A stretch of DNA of 64,000 nt from Rhodospirillales bacterium (GTDB taxonomy: Bacteria > Pseudomonadota > Alphaproteobacteria > Acetobacterales > Acetobacteraceae), in the NCBI GenBank assembly GCA_025352665.1, contig JANXSM010000064.1, positions 38,471 to 102,470 on the forward strand. Direction: 5' to 3'. The translations under genes and the position numbers were made by a program. This document shows, piece by piece, positions 1-8,041 of this stretch. The notes beneath the pieces were generated by a model that saw only the letters and a program-made list of their open reading frames with translations, was not told where the DNA came from and made no database searches. Numbering within the stretch: the first letter of the stretch is position 1; the number at the start of each line of letters is the position of its first letter.

Positions 1-1
1 C

Positions 2-73
2 GACTTTGCCGATGGCGAGGTTCGCGCCACCGCTGCGGGTGGGGCCACAAGACAGGGCGCGCTTCCGCTGTAA
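2..73 (+). CDS. C-terminal end of a gene cut by the window start, possibly exodeoxyribonuclease VII large subunit
   Basis: An open frame runs from the first full codon to a TAA at 71-73 and encodes 23 residues beginning DFADGEVRAT and ending RQGALPL. A 'FADGEVRAT' beta-strand followed by a short tail ending in 'QG-L' resembles the C-terminus of alphaproteobacterial XseA, but so little is present that the identification is tentative. The TAA stop is also the first three bases of the palindromic repeat that follows (TAATACCAGCC). Confidence 0.4.
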   Translation, partial: DFADGEVRATAAGGATRQGALPL

Positions 74-123
74 TACCAGCCCACCTTGATGCTGACTCTT
101 CCAGCATCAAGGTGGGCTGGTAT
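73..123. repeat. Perfect 22-bp inverted repeat directly at the stop codon of the preceding gene
   Basis: The arms 73-94 and 102-123 are perfect reverse complements around a 7-base loop (95-101). The left end, TAATACCAGCC from base 71, is the same string that starts the second repeat copy at 62460 on the other strand, and in both places its TAA is the stop codon of the adjacent gene. As RNA it would form a very stable stem and could protect or terminate the upstream transcript, though no T-run follows on the plus strand. Confidence 0.85.
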
Positions 124-143
124 CGCGCGCCGGGCTGGTCGGC

Positions 144-203
144 GGCGGCGCGCAAAATATGACTCATGCCAAATCGCCATTGACACATCCTTCATGTGTC
201 AAC
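144..203 (-). repeat. Dispersed intergenic repeat core, copy 1 (partner at 62382-62441)
   Basis: These 60 bases are the reverse complement of 62382-62441 with only four mismatches by eye (56 of 60 identical). The core includes the palindrome TGACACAT-CCTTC-ATGTGTCA. In this copy only the inner part of the palindrome is kept, because the outer arm after 203 has diverged. The region continues to about 220 with a GGTTGGTAT that echoes the GGCTGGTAT at 115-123. No ORF is present, so it looks like a non-coding palindromic element of REP/MITE size. Confidence 0.8.
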
Positions 204-221
204 CTCAAGGCGGGTTGGTAT

Positions 222-253
222 AACTATGAAGCCAACCTTGGTAGTTAGGCTTC
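222..253. promoter_or_regulatory. Candidate operator of the MarR regulator
   Basis: Between the repeat and the MarR start lie interleaved inverted repeats: AACTAT (222-227) facing GTAGTT (241-246) with one mismatch, and GAAGCC (228-233) facing GGCTTC (248-253). Symmetric sites of this size just upstream of a marR gene are commonly bound by its own product. This is inference from position and symmetry only. Confidence 0.35.
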
Positions 254-273
254 CTACCTGCTAGACCGGCATC

Positions 274-726
274 ATGAACGACAAACCCACCGATTCCGAG
301 GCAGCCTGCGTGGCAGCTCTGGCAGGAGAGCTGCGGGTTCTCAACGGCAGGCTCAAGCGCCGCCTGCGGCAGGAGGCGCATCTCGGCGATGTGTCGCTGT
401 CCCAGGCCTCCGTCATCGGCCTGCTGCTGCGAAACGGCCCCGCAACCGTCACGACCCTGGCTCGTGCGGAAGGGGTTCGCCCGCAATCGATGGGCGCCAC
501 CGTGGCCGCACTCGAAGCCGCCGGCTACCTGCGTGGCGCGCCAGACCCCGCCGATGGCCGACGGACCATCCTCGCCATCACCAACGCCGCCCGTGAGCAG
601 ATCGCCGCCAACCGGATGGCGCGCGAGGACTGGCTGTTTCGCACCATCCGTGAACGGTTTTCGCCCGCGGAACAGGCGGAGCTATCCCGCGGCGTCGAAC
701 TGCTCAAACGGCTCGTCGACATCTGA
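274..726 (+). CDS. MarR-family transcriptional regulator
   Basis: This 150-residue protein has the expected MarR length and a winged helix. The recognition-helix region reads 'TLARAEGVRPQSMGATVAAL', followed by the wing 'DPADGRRTILAIT', and helices at both ends would form the dimer interface. MarR proteins usually repress their own promoter and neighbouring efflux or detoxification genes until a small ligand binds. Here the next intact gene is an MFS exporter, so a regulator-exporter pair is likely. No strong Shine-Dalgarno precedes the ATG at 274. The inverted repeats at 222-253 are the natural candidate binding site. Ligand unknown. Confidence 0.85.
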   Translation: MNDKPTDSEAACVAALAGELRVLNGRLKRRLRQEAHLGDVSLSQASVIGLLLRNGPATVTTLARAEGVRPQSMGATVAALEAAGYLRGAPDPADGRRTILAITNAAREQIAANRMAREDWLFRTIRERFSPAEQAELSRGVELLKRLVDI

Positions 727-750
727 ACCACTGGCTAAAGGAAGACCACA

Positions 751-885
751 ATGCCCGTCACCACTCTCGATCCGAGGACAGCTCTTGTGATCGTCGATCC
801 GCAGAAGGGCATCGTCGCCAGGGTCTTCCCAAGCCCAGGTGGAACCGGCAAGGCGGCCGAGATCATCGCCCTGCTCGACCGGTGA
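751..885 (+). pseudogene. Truncated isochorismatase-family hydrolase remnant (44 codons)
   Basis: A good ribosome site (AAAGGA, about 8 bases upstream) precedes an ATG opening a 44-residue ORF, MPVTTLDPRTALVIVDPQKG and onward. The first strand 'TALVIVDPQKGIVA' is the hallmark N-terminus of isochorismatase-like cysteine hydrolases, which are normally around 180-220 residues. The frame stops at TGA 883-885, and the rest of the fold, including the catalytic Cys, is absent. The stop overlaps the GTG start of the MFS gene. It is best read as a deletion remnant of a gene once lying between marR and the exporter, now perhaps a leader for translation of the MFS gene. Confidence 0.55.
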
Positions 886-2180
886 CCCGCCCGCTCGCCG
901 GCATGTTCCGCTCCCTGTCCAACAGCAATTATCGGATCTGGGCGGGCGGGGCGATCGTGTCGAACATCGGCACCTGGATGCAGCGCATCGCGCAGGATTG
1001 GCTGGTGCTGACACAGCTCAGCCACAACAACGCAACCTCCGTTGGCATCGTCATGGCGCTGCAGTTCGGACCGCACATCCTGCTCCTGCCATGGACCGGC
1101 TTCGTCGCCGATCATTACGACAAGCGCAAGCTGATGATGGCGACGCAGGCTGGCCTTGGAACGCTCGCCCTCGGACTCGGCATTCTCACCGTAACCGGCC
1201 TGGTGCAGATCTGGCATGTCTGGGTGTTCGCGTTTTTGCTTGGCTGCGTATCAGCTTTTGACGCGCCGGCACGGCAAACCTTCGTCTCCGACCTGGTGGG
1301 GGAGGCGGATCTGTCGAATGCGGTGGCGCTGAATTCCACCTCGTTCAATGCAGCCCGCATGGTGGGCCCGGCGGTCGCCGGCATGCTGATTGCAGCCGTC
1401 GGTACCGGCTGGGTGTTCATGATCAACGCCGCCTCCTTCGGCGCGGTGCTGTGTTCGCTATGCCTGCTGCGCCTGTCGGAGTTGCAGCGCAGCACGCGCG
1501 CGGTGCGAACGCGCGGCAGTTTCGTCGAAGGCTTCCGCTACGTTGGCCGCCGCCCCGACCTGATCGCGATCCTGGCGATGCTGTTCGTGTTCGCGACCTT
1601 CGGATTGAACTTCCCGATCTTCATCTCCACCATGTCGGTCAGCGTGTTCCATGCCGGCGCCGGCGAATACGGATTGCTGACCTCCACCATGGCTATTGGC
1701 ACCATCGCAGGCGCCCTGCTGGCGGCCGGGCGAGACCGACCACGGATCGAGCTGTTGTTTACCGGTGCTGCAATCTTCGGACTCGGCTGCACTCTCGCAG
1801 CCTTTGCCCCCAACCTGTGGCTGTTTGGCGGCTCGCTTGTGATCATTGGCGTCTCGGCACTCACCTTCACCAACTCCACCAACAGCCTGGTGCAACTCTC
1901 GACGGCGCCGGCCATGCGCGGTCGGGTGATGGCGATCCGCCTCGCCATCGCCCAGGGCGGTACGCCGATTGGGGCACCGATCGTAGGATGGGTCGCGGAT
2001 CACTACGGGCCACGCTGGGCCATCGCGATCGGCGCCGCTGCGGGCTTTATTGCGGCTATGGTCGGCACCTTGTATCTACAGCGCTACCGAGGTCTGCGCT
2101 TGCAGATGAGCGGCTGGCGACCGCGTATCCTGCTCGATGACGAAAATTTGTCGGCCACCGGCCAACCGCATTACGGATAG
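882..2180 (+). CDS. MFS transporter, MFS_3/EntS-like exporter
   Basis: The 432-residue product has about 12 hydrophobic segments. It carries the MFS signature 'GFVADHYDKRKLMMA' between helices 2 and 3, and the strings 'GTWMQRIAQDWLVL' and 'FDAPARQTFVSDLVG' typical of the MFS_3 group of proton-driven exporters. The track start is GTG 882, overlapping the isochorismatase remnant; ATG 903 (MFRSLSNSNYRIW) is an equally plausible start because family conservation begins there. It probably exports a small toxic or signalling compound under control of the adjacent MarR protein. Its 3' end overlaps the convergent PCC gene by 10 bases. Confidence 0.85.
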   Translation: MTRPLAGMFRSLSNSNYRIWAGGAIVSNIGTWMQRIAQDWLVLTQLSHNNATSVGIVMALQFGPHILLLPWTGFVADHYDKRKLMMATQAGLGTLALGLGILTVTGLVQIWHVWVFAFLLGCVSAFDAPARQTFVSDLVGEADLSNAVALNSTSFNAARMVGPAVAGMLIAAVGTGWVFMINAASFGAVLCSLCLLRLSELQRSTRAVRTRGSFVEGFRYVGRRPDLIAILAMLFVFATFGLNFPIFISTMSVSVFHAGAGEYGLLTSTMAIGTIAGALLAAGRDRPRIELLFTGAAIFGLGCTLAAFAPNLWLFGGSLVIIGVSALTFTNSTNSLVQLSTAPAMRGRVMAIRLAIAQGGTPIGAPIVGWVADHYGPRWAIAIGAAAGFIAAMVGTLYLQRYRGLRLQMSGWRPRILLDDENLSATGQPHYG

Positions 2181-3025
2181 GCGGCGAGCACCAACTCCAC
2201 GGTCATCAGGACCGGATTGGCCCCGCGCCGCAGCCGTCCCTCGGACAGGCGTCCGGTGAAGTCGACCAGGGCGACCTCGATCACAGCACCCTCTTCGGTG
2301 ATCTCGCCGGCGCGAACGAACATCTCTGTGGCGTAGTTCTCGACTGTCCTGCCATCGGCATAATCCGCCCCGATGATGGAGGCCACGCCGCCGTGGATAC
2401 GCGCTCGGGTCATCCCAATAGCGGCGCAGAACGTCTCAAGCGTCGCGCATAGATCCTGGTTGGGCCGCAGACGCAGCCCGAAACATACCTCGGTGCCGTG
2501 CCCGGTCTTGGGCATTTCCACCGGTGAGAACAAGGTGAAATTGGTTTCAGGATCGTGGTGCTGCGCGAAGCCGAAACCGTCGACCAGCCAGGCCCGTGCG
2601 TGAATGGTTTCGGCGATCCGTGTCTCCTGCGGCAGAATGTGGCCACCATGCAGGCTTCCGTCCGCCTCCGTCCAGAACGCATGGCAATGCAGGAAGGGCT
2701 GGCCGTCCCGCGTGCCGAACGTCACCTGACCGTCCCGCAGCAGGCTCTCGCCTTCCGGCTGGAAAACCTCGCTGTAATACGCGGCATGCCTCGCATCGGG
2801 CGGGAGGGCAGGAATGACATAGGCGAGCGATGCGAACGCGCCGCCGCTGATTGCAAGGGTCGCGGAATGACTACCTGCCGCATGCACCGCACGGGCGACC
2901 TCGTCGAGAAAGATGCCTGGCTGGATCGCAAGTTCCACCAATCGACCGCGCCCTGCCACGGAAACGACCCTGGGGGCCAACGCGGGTCCGGGCTGTTGTA
3001 TGCGGCGGTCGGGGGCCAGCGTCAC
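2171..3025 (-). CDS. Protein with two PCC (DUF296) domains
   Basis: I place the start at GTG 3025, which overlaps the Lrp stop as ATGTGA and gives 284 residues; upstream codons in this frame lie antiparallel to the lrp reading frame and are not protein-like. The first half has the PCC/DUF296 pattern: 'VELAIQPGIFLDEVARAV', then 'FLHCHAFWTEADGSLHGGHIL'. The second half repeats a related fold ('LRLRPNQDLCATLETF...GGVASIIGADYADG') without the HCH motif. PCC domains occur in plant AT-hook proteins and in stand-alone bacterial proteins of unknown biochemical role. Its place after putA and lrp suggests a link to proline or amino-acid metabolism. Exact function unknown. Confidence 0.7.
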   Translation of the reverse strand: MTLAPDRRIQQPGPALAPRVVSVAGRGRLVELAIQPGIFLDEVARAVHAAGSHSATLAISGGAFASLAYVIPALPPDARHAAYYSEVFQPEGESLLRDGQVTFGTRDGQPFLHCHAFWTEADGSLHGGHILPQETRIAETIHARAWLVDGFGFAQHHDPETNFTLFSPVEMPKTGHGTEVCFGLRLRPNQDLCATLETFCAAIGMTRARIHGGVASIIGADYADGRTVENYATEMFVRAGEITEEGAVIEVALVDFTGRLSEGRLRRGANPVLMTVELVLAAYP

Positions 3026-3510
3026 ATCGCAGCCTTTCGTGTCAGATGCTGCAGTCCAACAGCGCCTGGTAGACGGATCTGCTCCATCACCGGGTAGGAG
3101 TGAGTCTGGCGGATGCCCGGCACCTGCGCCAGCGCCTCGGCGAGAAACGCGCGATAGGCTTCCATATCCGGCACCCGGATCTTCAGCAGATAATCGAAAC
3201 CACCCGCCACCATGTGGCACTCCTCGATTTCCGGAATGGCGGCGACAGCCCGACGAAACTCCTTGAACGCCTCCCCCGAAATGCGCTCGAGCGAGATTTC
3301 GACGAACACCAGCAGGCCAAGTCCGATCCGTGCCGCATCGATCGTGGCCGTGTAACCGGTGATCACACCGGACGCCTCCAGGCCCCGCACACGTTCGGTG
3401 CAGGCAGTGCCGCTGAGGCCGACCTGCTTGGCAAGCACTGACAGCGCCAGTCTTCCATCCGCCTGCAGCGCCTCGATGATGGCGATATCGATGGCATCCA
3501 GCGACTTCAT
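3022..3510 (-). CDS. Lrp/AsnC-family regulator, probable PutR-like activator of putA
   Basis: This 162-residue protein has the Lrp layout: an N-terminal helix-turn-helix ('LDAIDIAIIEALQADGRLAL', then 'LAKQVGLSGTACTERVRGLE') and a C-terminal RAM ligand domain ('MVAGGFDYLLKIRVPDMEAY'). The ATG at 3510 overlaps the putA stop (ATGA), so the two are translationally coupled. In several Alphaproteobacteria a divergent Lrp-type PutR activates putA in response to proline; here it lies downstream in the same operon, so autoregulation of the whole unit is the simplest model. Confidence 0.87.
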   Translation of the reverse strand: MKSLDAIDIAIIEALQADGRLALSVLAKQVGLSGTACTERVRGLEASGVITGYTATIDAARIGLGLLVFVEISLERISGEAFKEFRRAVAAIPEIEECHMVAGGFDYLLKIRVPDMEAYRAFLAEALAQVPGIRQTHSYPVMEQIRLPGAVGLQHLTRKAAM

Positions 3511-6500
3511 GTTTCAACCAGGCTCAGCAATCCTGCATTCCCGCCGGCGGCTGCCGTGTTGGTGCTCGTGCAACGCTCCACCAGCAAGCGCCAGGCCGGA
3601 TAGCTGCCGTCTGGTAATGGCAAGACGACGGAAATGATTGGCCCGTCGCCTGCAGCAAGGCCCTGCCGCAGCGCTACCAATGCCGCACCCGTGGCGTCCG
3701 ACAGCACGGCGTCCGCGACGCCAAGTTCGGCTATAGTGCAGCCGGCGGCGCGGATGGCGTTCTCCTGCGCCGCGCGCGCGCTGTCGTTGCGGGCGTCGAC
3801 CGCAACGCGACCACGCGGATGATAGGAGAGTTCGTTGCGCTCCCCGGTCGGGCCCGGCAGCGTGACCGCACTGGGCTCCGGTCGCGTGCCGTGAACCAGC
3901 CGATGCAGGATCAGCGACCCACCCGCCTTGGGACCGGTGCCGGACAGGCCCTCGCCGCCGAACGGCTGAACACCGACTACCGCGCCGACGATATTGCGAT
4001 TGACATAGACGTTGCCGGCACGAATGCGATCGCTAATAGCCGCGATCGTCTGATCGATGCGGCTGTGAATGCCGTGCGTCAGCCCGTAGCCGGCGGCGTT
4101 CAGCCGATCGACCAGCGCGTTCAACTGGTCACCCCGAAACCTGGTGACATGCAGAACCGGCCCAAAGATTTCGGTTTGCGGCAGATCGTCGAGCCCGACC
4201 TCGATCAACCTGGGGCGCACGAAGCAGCCAACGTGCGGCACCGGGCCCTGTGCATACGGCGCCAGCGCCAGCTGCGCCTCGGCGTCGATGACGGGGCCGA
4301 CATCGGTCGCCAGGCGCGCGGGGTCGCCCAACCGCAGCTGCGCCATGGCGCCCTTCAGCATATGCAGCAGATGCGGGTAAATATCCTCCTGCAGGCATAG
4401 AATACGCAGCGCCGAACAGCGCTGTCCCGCTGAGTCGAAGGCGGAACTGAGCACGTCGGCCACCACCTGCTCCGGCTGGGCGGTGCTGTCGACGATCATG
4501 GCGTTCAGCCCACCGGTTTCGGCGATCAACACTGGATCGTCGGCGCGTGCCGCGAGCACGCGGTGGATCATCCGCGCGACCGCGGTGGAGCCGGTGAACA
4601 TCACGCCCCCAATACGCGGATCGGCCACCAGAGCCGCGCCCACGGTCTCGCCGGGGCCAGGCAACACTTGGAGCGCCTGCAGGGGAATTCCGCAGGCACG
4701 GGCAATCGCGACCGCGCGCAGGGCCACCAGGGGGGTTTGCTCGGCGGGTTTGGCAACCACAGGGTTGCCCGCGGCGAGAGCTGCTGCGATCTGCCCGGTG
4801 AAAATGGCCAACGGGAAATTCCACGGGCTGATGCAGACAATCGGCCCAACAGGACACGCACCCGCCAGTTCGGCCCGCGCGGTTGCTGCATAGAAGCGAC
4901 AGAAATCCACCGCCTCGCGCAATTCGCTGACCGCGTTGCCCAGGGTGCGCCCGGCTTCGCGCATCAACAGGGCCAGCAGCGCAGCGTGGTCCGCCTGCAG
5001 GCCATCTGCCCAAGCTTCCAGCAATAGACAGCGTGCTTCCAAAGATGCTGACCATGCAGCGCGGCCGATCGCAGCTGTTACATCGTCCGTGGTGGTGTTC
5101 TTCACATAACCAACGATCTCCGATGTCGCGGGATTGCGGATCTCCGCCTCGCCCTCACCGTAAACCGCCGGCGTGGCCTCGAAGGCCCGCCCAAGCTCCG
5201 TCAGCACCAGCTCGTCTGCAAGGTCGATCCCAGCGGCATTCACCCGCCCCGGGATCAGCTCCGGCGGCCGCGGAATTCCAGCATGCGGCCGTCCGCCATG
5301 CGCACGGGTCAATGTCACCGGGTCCGCCACCAGCCGGTCGAGATCCACCGTGGGATCGACGATCTGATTGACGAACGACGTGTTGGCGCCATTCTCCAAA
5401 AGCCGTCGCACAAGATAGGCCAGCAGAGTCTCGTGCGGCCCCACCGGCGCATAGATACGACATGCCCGGCTCGGCCCGACGATGCCATCATACACCGCCT
5501 CGCCCATGCCGTGCAGACACTGAAACTCGAAATCATGATTGCCGGCAATCGCCTCGATCGTGGCAATGGTCAGTGCGTTGTGGGTGGCGAACTGCGGGTA
5601 GATCGCAGCAGGTGCCGCCAGCATGGCGCGGGCGCAGGCGATGTAGGACACATCGGTATGCGCCTTGCGCGTGAACACTGGATAATCGCTGTAGCCGCCG
5701 ATCTGCGCCGCCTTAATCTCGCTGTCCCAGTAGGCACCTTTCACCAGCCGCACCATCAGTCGGTGGCCGCTGCGGTGGCCCAGATCGGCGATCCAGTCGA
5801 TCACGGCCCGGGCGCGCTTCTGGTAGGCTTGCACCACGAAACCAATGCCGTCCCAGCCGACGAAGGCGGGGTCTGTTGCAAGTGCCTCCAGAATATCGAG
5901 CGACAGATCAAGGCGTTCGCTCTCCTCGGCATCGATGTTGAACCCGATGTCATGCGCGCGGGCGAGTTCCAGCAACGCCCGCACCCGCGGCAGCAACTCG
6001 GCCACGACAGCGCCACGCTGGGCGCGACTGTAGCGAGCGTGCAGGGCCGAAAGCTTGACTGAAATCCCTGGCCCAGCGATCACCCCCCGCCTGGCGGAAT
6101 GACGGCCGATGGCGCCGATCGCATCGGCATAGGCGCGAAAATAGCGGTCGGCATCCTCGGCCGTGACAGCGGCTTCGCCGAGCATGTCGTAGGAAAACCG
6201 ATAGCCGCGTGCCTCCCGTGCGCCGGCATGGCCGAGCGCATCGACAATGGTCTGGCCAGTAACGAACTGCCGCCCGAGCAACCGCACCGCAAGATCCGCC
6301 GCACGCCGCACCACCGGCGCCCCGCTGCGCCCAAGCAGGCCGCTCAGTGCCTGACCCAATCCGTCCGGATGCGCCGAGGGCAACAGCCGCCCGGTCAGCA
6401 GCAGCCCCCAGGCAGCGGCGTTGACGAACATCGAAGGGCTGTGGCCGACGTGGGACGCCCAGTCGCCGCGGCCGATCTTGTCGGCAATCAGCCGGTCGCG

Positions 6501-6830
6501 GGTCGCTGCATCAGGCACCCGCAACAGCGCCTCGGCCAGGCACATCAGCGCCACGCCCTCGGCGCTGGACAGCGAGAACTCATGCATCAGCGCATCCACG
6601 CCTGAGGCATTGCGCCGCGCATGGCGCACGCCCGCGGCCAAGCTGCGCGCCCGCGCGGCGGCCACTTTACGCTGGGCGTCAGGCAGCGCGGCCTCGTTCG
6701 CAAGGTCGAGCACCATCGTCTCAGGCGCACGGATGCACGCGGCAATTGCCTGGCGCAACGCCGGCCACGGCGTATTGTTAAGGCCAAGATCTGGGCCGGA
6801 CCAACAGGCGCTCATAGCGATTTGCTCCAC
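3507..6830 (-). CDS. putA: Bifunctional proline dehydrogenase / L-glutamate gamma-semialdehyde dehydrogenase
   Basis: The 1107-residue protein oxidises proline to glutamate in two steps with FAD and NAD+. The N-terminal half carries the PRODH barrel motifs ('NIDAEESERLDLSLDILEAL', 'RLVKGAYWDSEIK' near residue 362, 'FATHNALTIATI'). The C-terminal half is an aldehyde dehydrogenase with 'PWNFPLAIFTGQ' near 667, 'FTGSTAVARMI' and the catalytic Cys in 'SAGQRCSALR' near 804. There is no N-terminal ribbon-helix-helix, so this PutA does not itself bind DNA, which agrees with the downstream Lrp regulator. The reading frame is intact and length is typical. Confidence 0.96.
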   Translation of the reverse strand: MEQIAMSACWSGPDLGLNNTPWPALRQAIAACIRAPETMVLDLANEAALPDAQRKVAAARARSLAAGVRHARRNASGVDALMHEFSLSSAEGVALMCLAEALLRVPDAATRDRLIADKIGRGDWASHVGHSPSMFVNAAAWGLLLTGRLLPSAHPDGLGQALSGLLGRSGAPVVRRAADLAVRLLGRQFVTGQTIVDALGHAGAREARGYRFSYDMLGEAAVTAEDADRYFRAYADAIGAIGRHSARRGVIAGPGISVKLSALHARYSRAQRGAVVAELLPRVRALLELARAHDIGFNIDAEESERLDLSLDILEALATDPAFVGWDGIGFVVQAYQKRARAVIDWIADLGHRSGHRLMVRLVKGAYWDSEIKAAQIGGYSDYPVFTRKAHTDVSYIACARAMLAAPAAIYPQFATHNALTIATIEAIAGNHDFEFQCLHGMGEAVYDGIVGPSRACRIYAPVGPHETLLAYLVRRLLENGANTSFVNQIVDPTVDLDRLVADPVTLTRAHGGRPHAGIPRPPELIPGRVNAAGIDLADELVLTELGRAFEATPAVYGEGEAEIRNPATSEIVGYVKNTTTDDVTAAIGRAAWSASLEARCLLLEAWADGLQADHAALLALLMREAGRTLGNAVSELREAVDFCRFYAATARAELAGACPVGPIVCISPWNFPLAIFTGQIAAALAAGNPVVAKPAEQTPLVALRAVAIARACGIPLQALQVLPGPGETVGAALVADPRIGGVMFTGSTAVARMIHRVLAARADDPVLIAETGGLNAMIVDSTAQPEQVVADVLSSAFDSAGQRCSALRILCLQEDIYPHLLHMLKGAMAQLRLGDPARLATDVGPVIDAEAQLALAPYAQGPVPHVGCFVRPRLIEVGLDDLPQTEIFGPVLHVTRFRGDQLNALVDRLNAAGYGLTHGIHSRIDQTIAAISDRIRAGNVYVNRNIVGAVVGVQPFGGEGLSGTGPKAGGSLILHRLVHGTRPEPSAVTLPGPTGERNELSYHPRGRVAVDARNDSARAAQENAIRAAGCTIAELGVADAVLSDATGAALVALRQGLAAGDGPIISVVLPLPDGSYPAWRLLVERCTSTNTAAAGGNAGLLSLVET

Positions 6831-6902
6831 GGGATCAGCCGTTGGATACCACTTATCGCCCGATAATTCCCTATGATTCGAGCAGAACGCTAGTGAAATC
6901 GC

Positions 6903-7346
6903 CTATCCATTATTCAGCAGGGCGCACACGGCCGCGGGGTCGTCCATCCCGCGGATCGCATCCGCCGTCTCGCTGTGACGGAGCAGCCGCGATACCTGGG
7001 CCAGGGCGGCAAGGTGGCCGCCGCCTTCAGGCGGGCTCAGCAACGTCACCACGAGATCGACCGGCTTGCCATCGATGGCATCGAACGCCAACGGCCGTTC
7101 GAGCCTGGCGAAGAAGCCCACGATTTCCGATGGCCCCGCCAGCCGCGCATGCGGCACCGCGATCCCGCCGCCCACCCCAGTGCTGCCCAAAGCCTCGCGC
7201 GCCTGCAGGGTGGCCAGCACCACCGCCGGGTCCAGCCCGATCGCAAGCCCGGCCCGATTGGCGAGTTCCGCCAGCAGAGCGGCCTTGTTCGCAGCCCGCA
7301 GGCGTAGGAACGTGCGGCCTGGGATGAATAAAGGATAGACGATCAT
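6903..7346 (-). CDS. ptsN: PTS EIIA-type nitrogen regulatory protein (PtsN-like) at the end of the kdp operon
   Basis: I start it at ATG 7346, four bases after the kdpE stop, giving 147 residues; the longer frame overlaps kdpE and is not protein-like. The phosphorylated His lies in 'GGGIAVPHAR', the PTS_EIIA_2 signature, and 'ALLAELANRAGLAIGLDP' is the usual N-terminal helix. In E. coli the unphosphorylated form of IIA-Ntr binds KdpD and stimulates kdp expression (established work on that species). Co-transcription with kdpDE here suggests a dedicated copy performing that role. A sugar-transport role is unlikely because no other PTS parts are present. Confidence 0.85.
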   Translation of the reverse strand: MIVYPLFIPGRTFLRLRAANKAALLAELANRAGLAIGLDPAVVLATLQAREALGSTGVGGGIAVPHARLAGPSEIVGFFARLERPLAFDAIDGKPVDLVVTLLSPPEGGGHLAALAQVSRLLRHSETADAIRGMDDPAAVCALLNNG

Positions 7347-7350
7347 ACAG

Positions 7351-8031
7351 CTATTCCGGGGCAACCAGGCGGTAACCGATCCCGGTCTCGGTGAGGATGA
7401 TGCGCGGGCGTTCCGGGTCCGCCTCCAGCTTCTGCCGGATCTGCCGGACATACACCCGAAGCTGCTGCACGTCACCACTGGCGCCCCATAGCTTGCCCAT
7501 GATCATCCGATGGGTCAGCACCCGCCCGGCATGCAGCACCAGCAGCTTGAGGATGTCGTATTCCCTGGGCGAGAGATGCACTTCAGACTCGTTCACCCGC
7601 ACGATGCGGCGCACCAGGTCCACCTGCAGCGGCCCAGTCGTGAACACCGGCGTGGCTCCCTCCTGCGCCAGGCGATGACGCAGCGCCGCGCGCAACCGCG
7701 CCACAAGTTCAGGCATGCCGAAAGGCTTGGTAACGTAGTCATCCGCCCCAAGATCAAGTGCTGCCACCTTGCCGCGTTCATCGTCGCGCGCTGACAGCAC
7801 CACGATCGGTATGGCGGAACTGGCCCGCAGTGTGCGCAGTACGTCCAGCCCGTCCAGGTCTGACAGGCCGAGATCCAGCAGCACCACATCAGGCGTGTCG
7901 GCGGTGACGCGACTGATCGCATCGGCCCCGGTCGCGGCCTCGATCACGCGATAGCCCTCCGCGGTCAGGCTGGTGCGAAGCAGGCGGCGGATGGCGGGCT
8001 CGTCGTCCACCACCAGAACCAAAGCGTTCAT
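7351..8031 (-). CDS. kdpE: KdpE response regulator (OmpR family)
   Basis: From ATG 8031 the protein is 226 residues. It has a receiver domain ('VLVVDDEPAIRR', acceptor Asp in 'VVLLDLGLSDLDGL', Lys in 'DDYVTKPFG') and a winged-helix output domain ('LSPREYDILKLLVLHAGRVL', 'LRVYVRQIRQKLE'). It should activate the kdp promoter when phosphorylated by KdpD. The start lies 10 bases after the kdpD stop. Upstream codons in the same frame run through kdpD and are rejected. Confidence 0.95.
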   Translation of the reverse strand: MNALVLVVDDEPAIRRLLRTSLTAEGYRVIEAATGADAISRVTADTPDVVLLDLGLSDLDGLDVLRTLRASSAIPIVVLSARDDERGKVAALDLGADDYVTKPFGMPELVARLRAALRHRLAQEGATPVFTTGPLQVDLVRRIVRVNESEVHLSPREYDILKLLVLHAGRVLTHRMIMGKLWGASGDVQQLRVYVRQIRQKLEADPERPRIILTETGIGYRLVAPE

Positions 8032-8041
8032 GCGAACCCTC

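Noticed and set aside
3026..3517. N-terminal extension of the PCC protein frame
   Set aside because: It overlaps the whole Lrp gene in another frame and has Arg/Cys/Gly-rich composition; the GTG at 3025 fits a coupled start.
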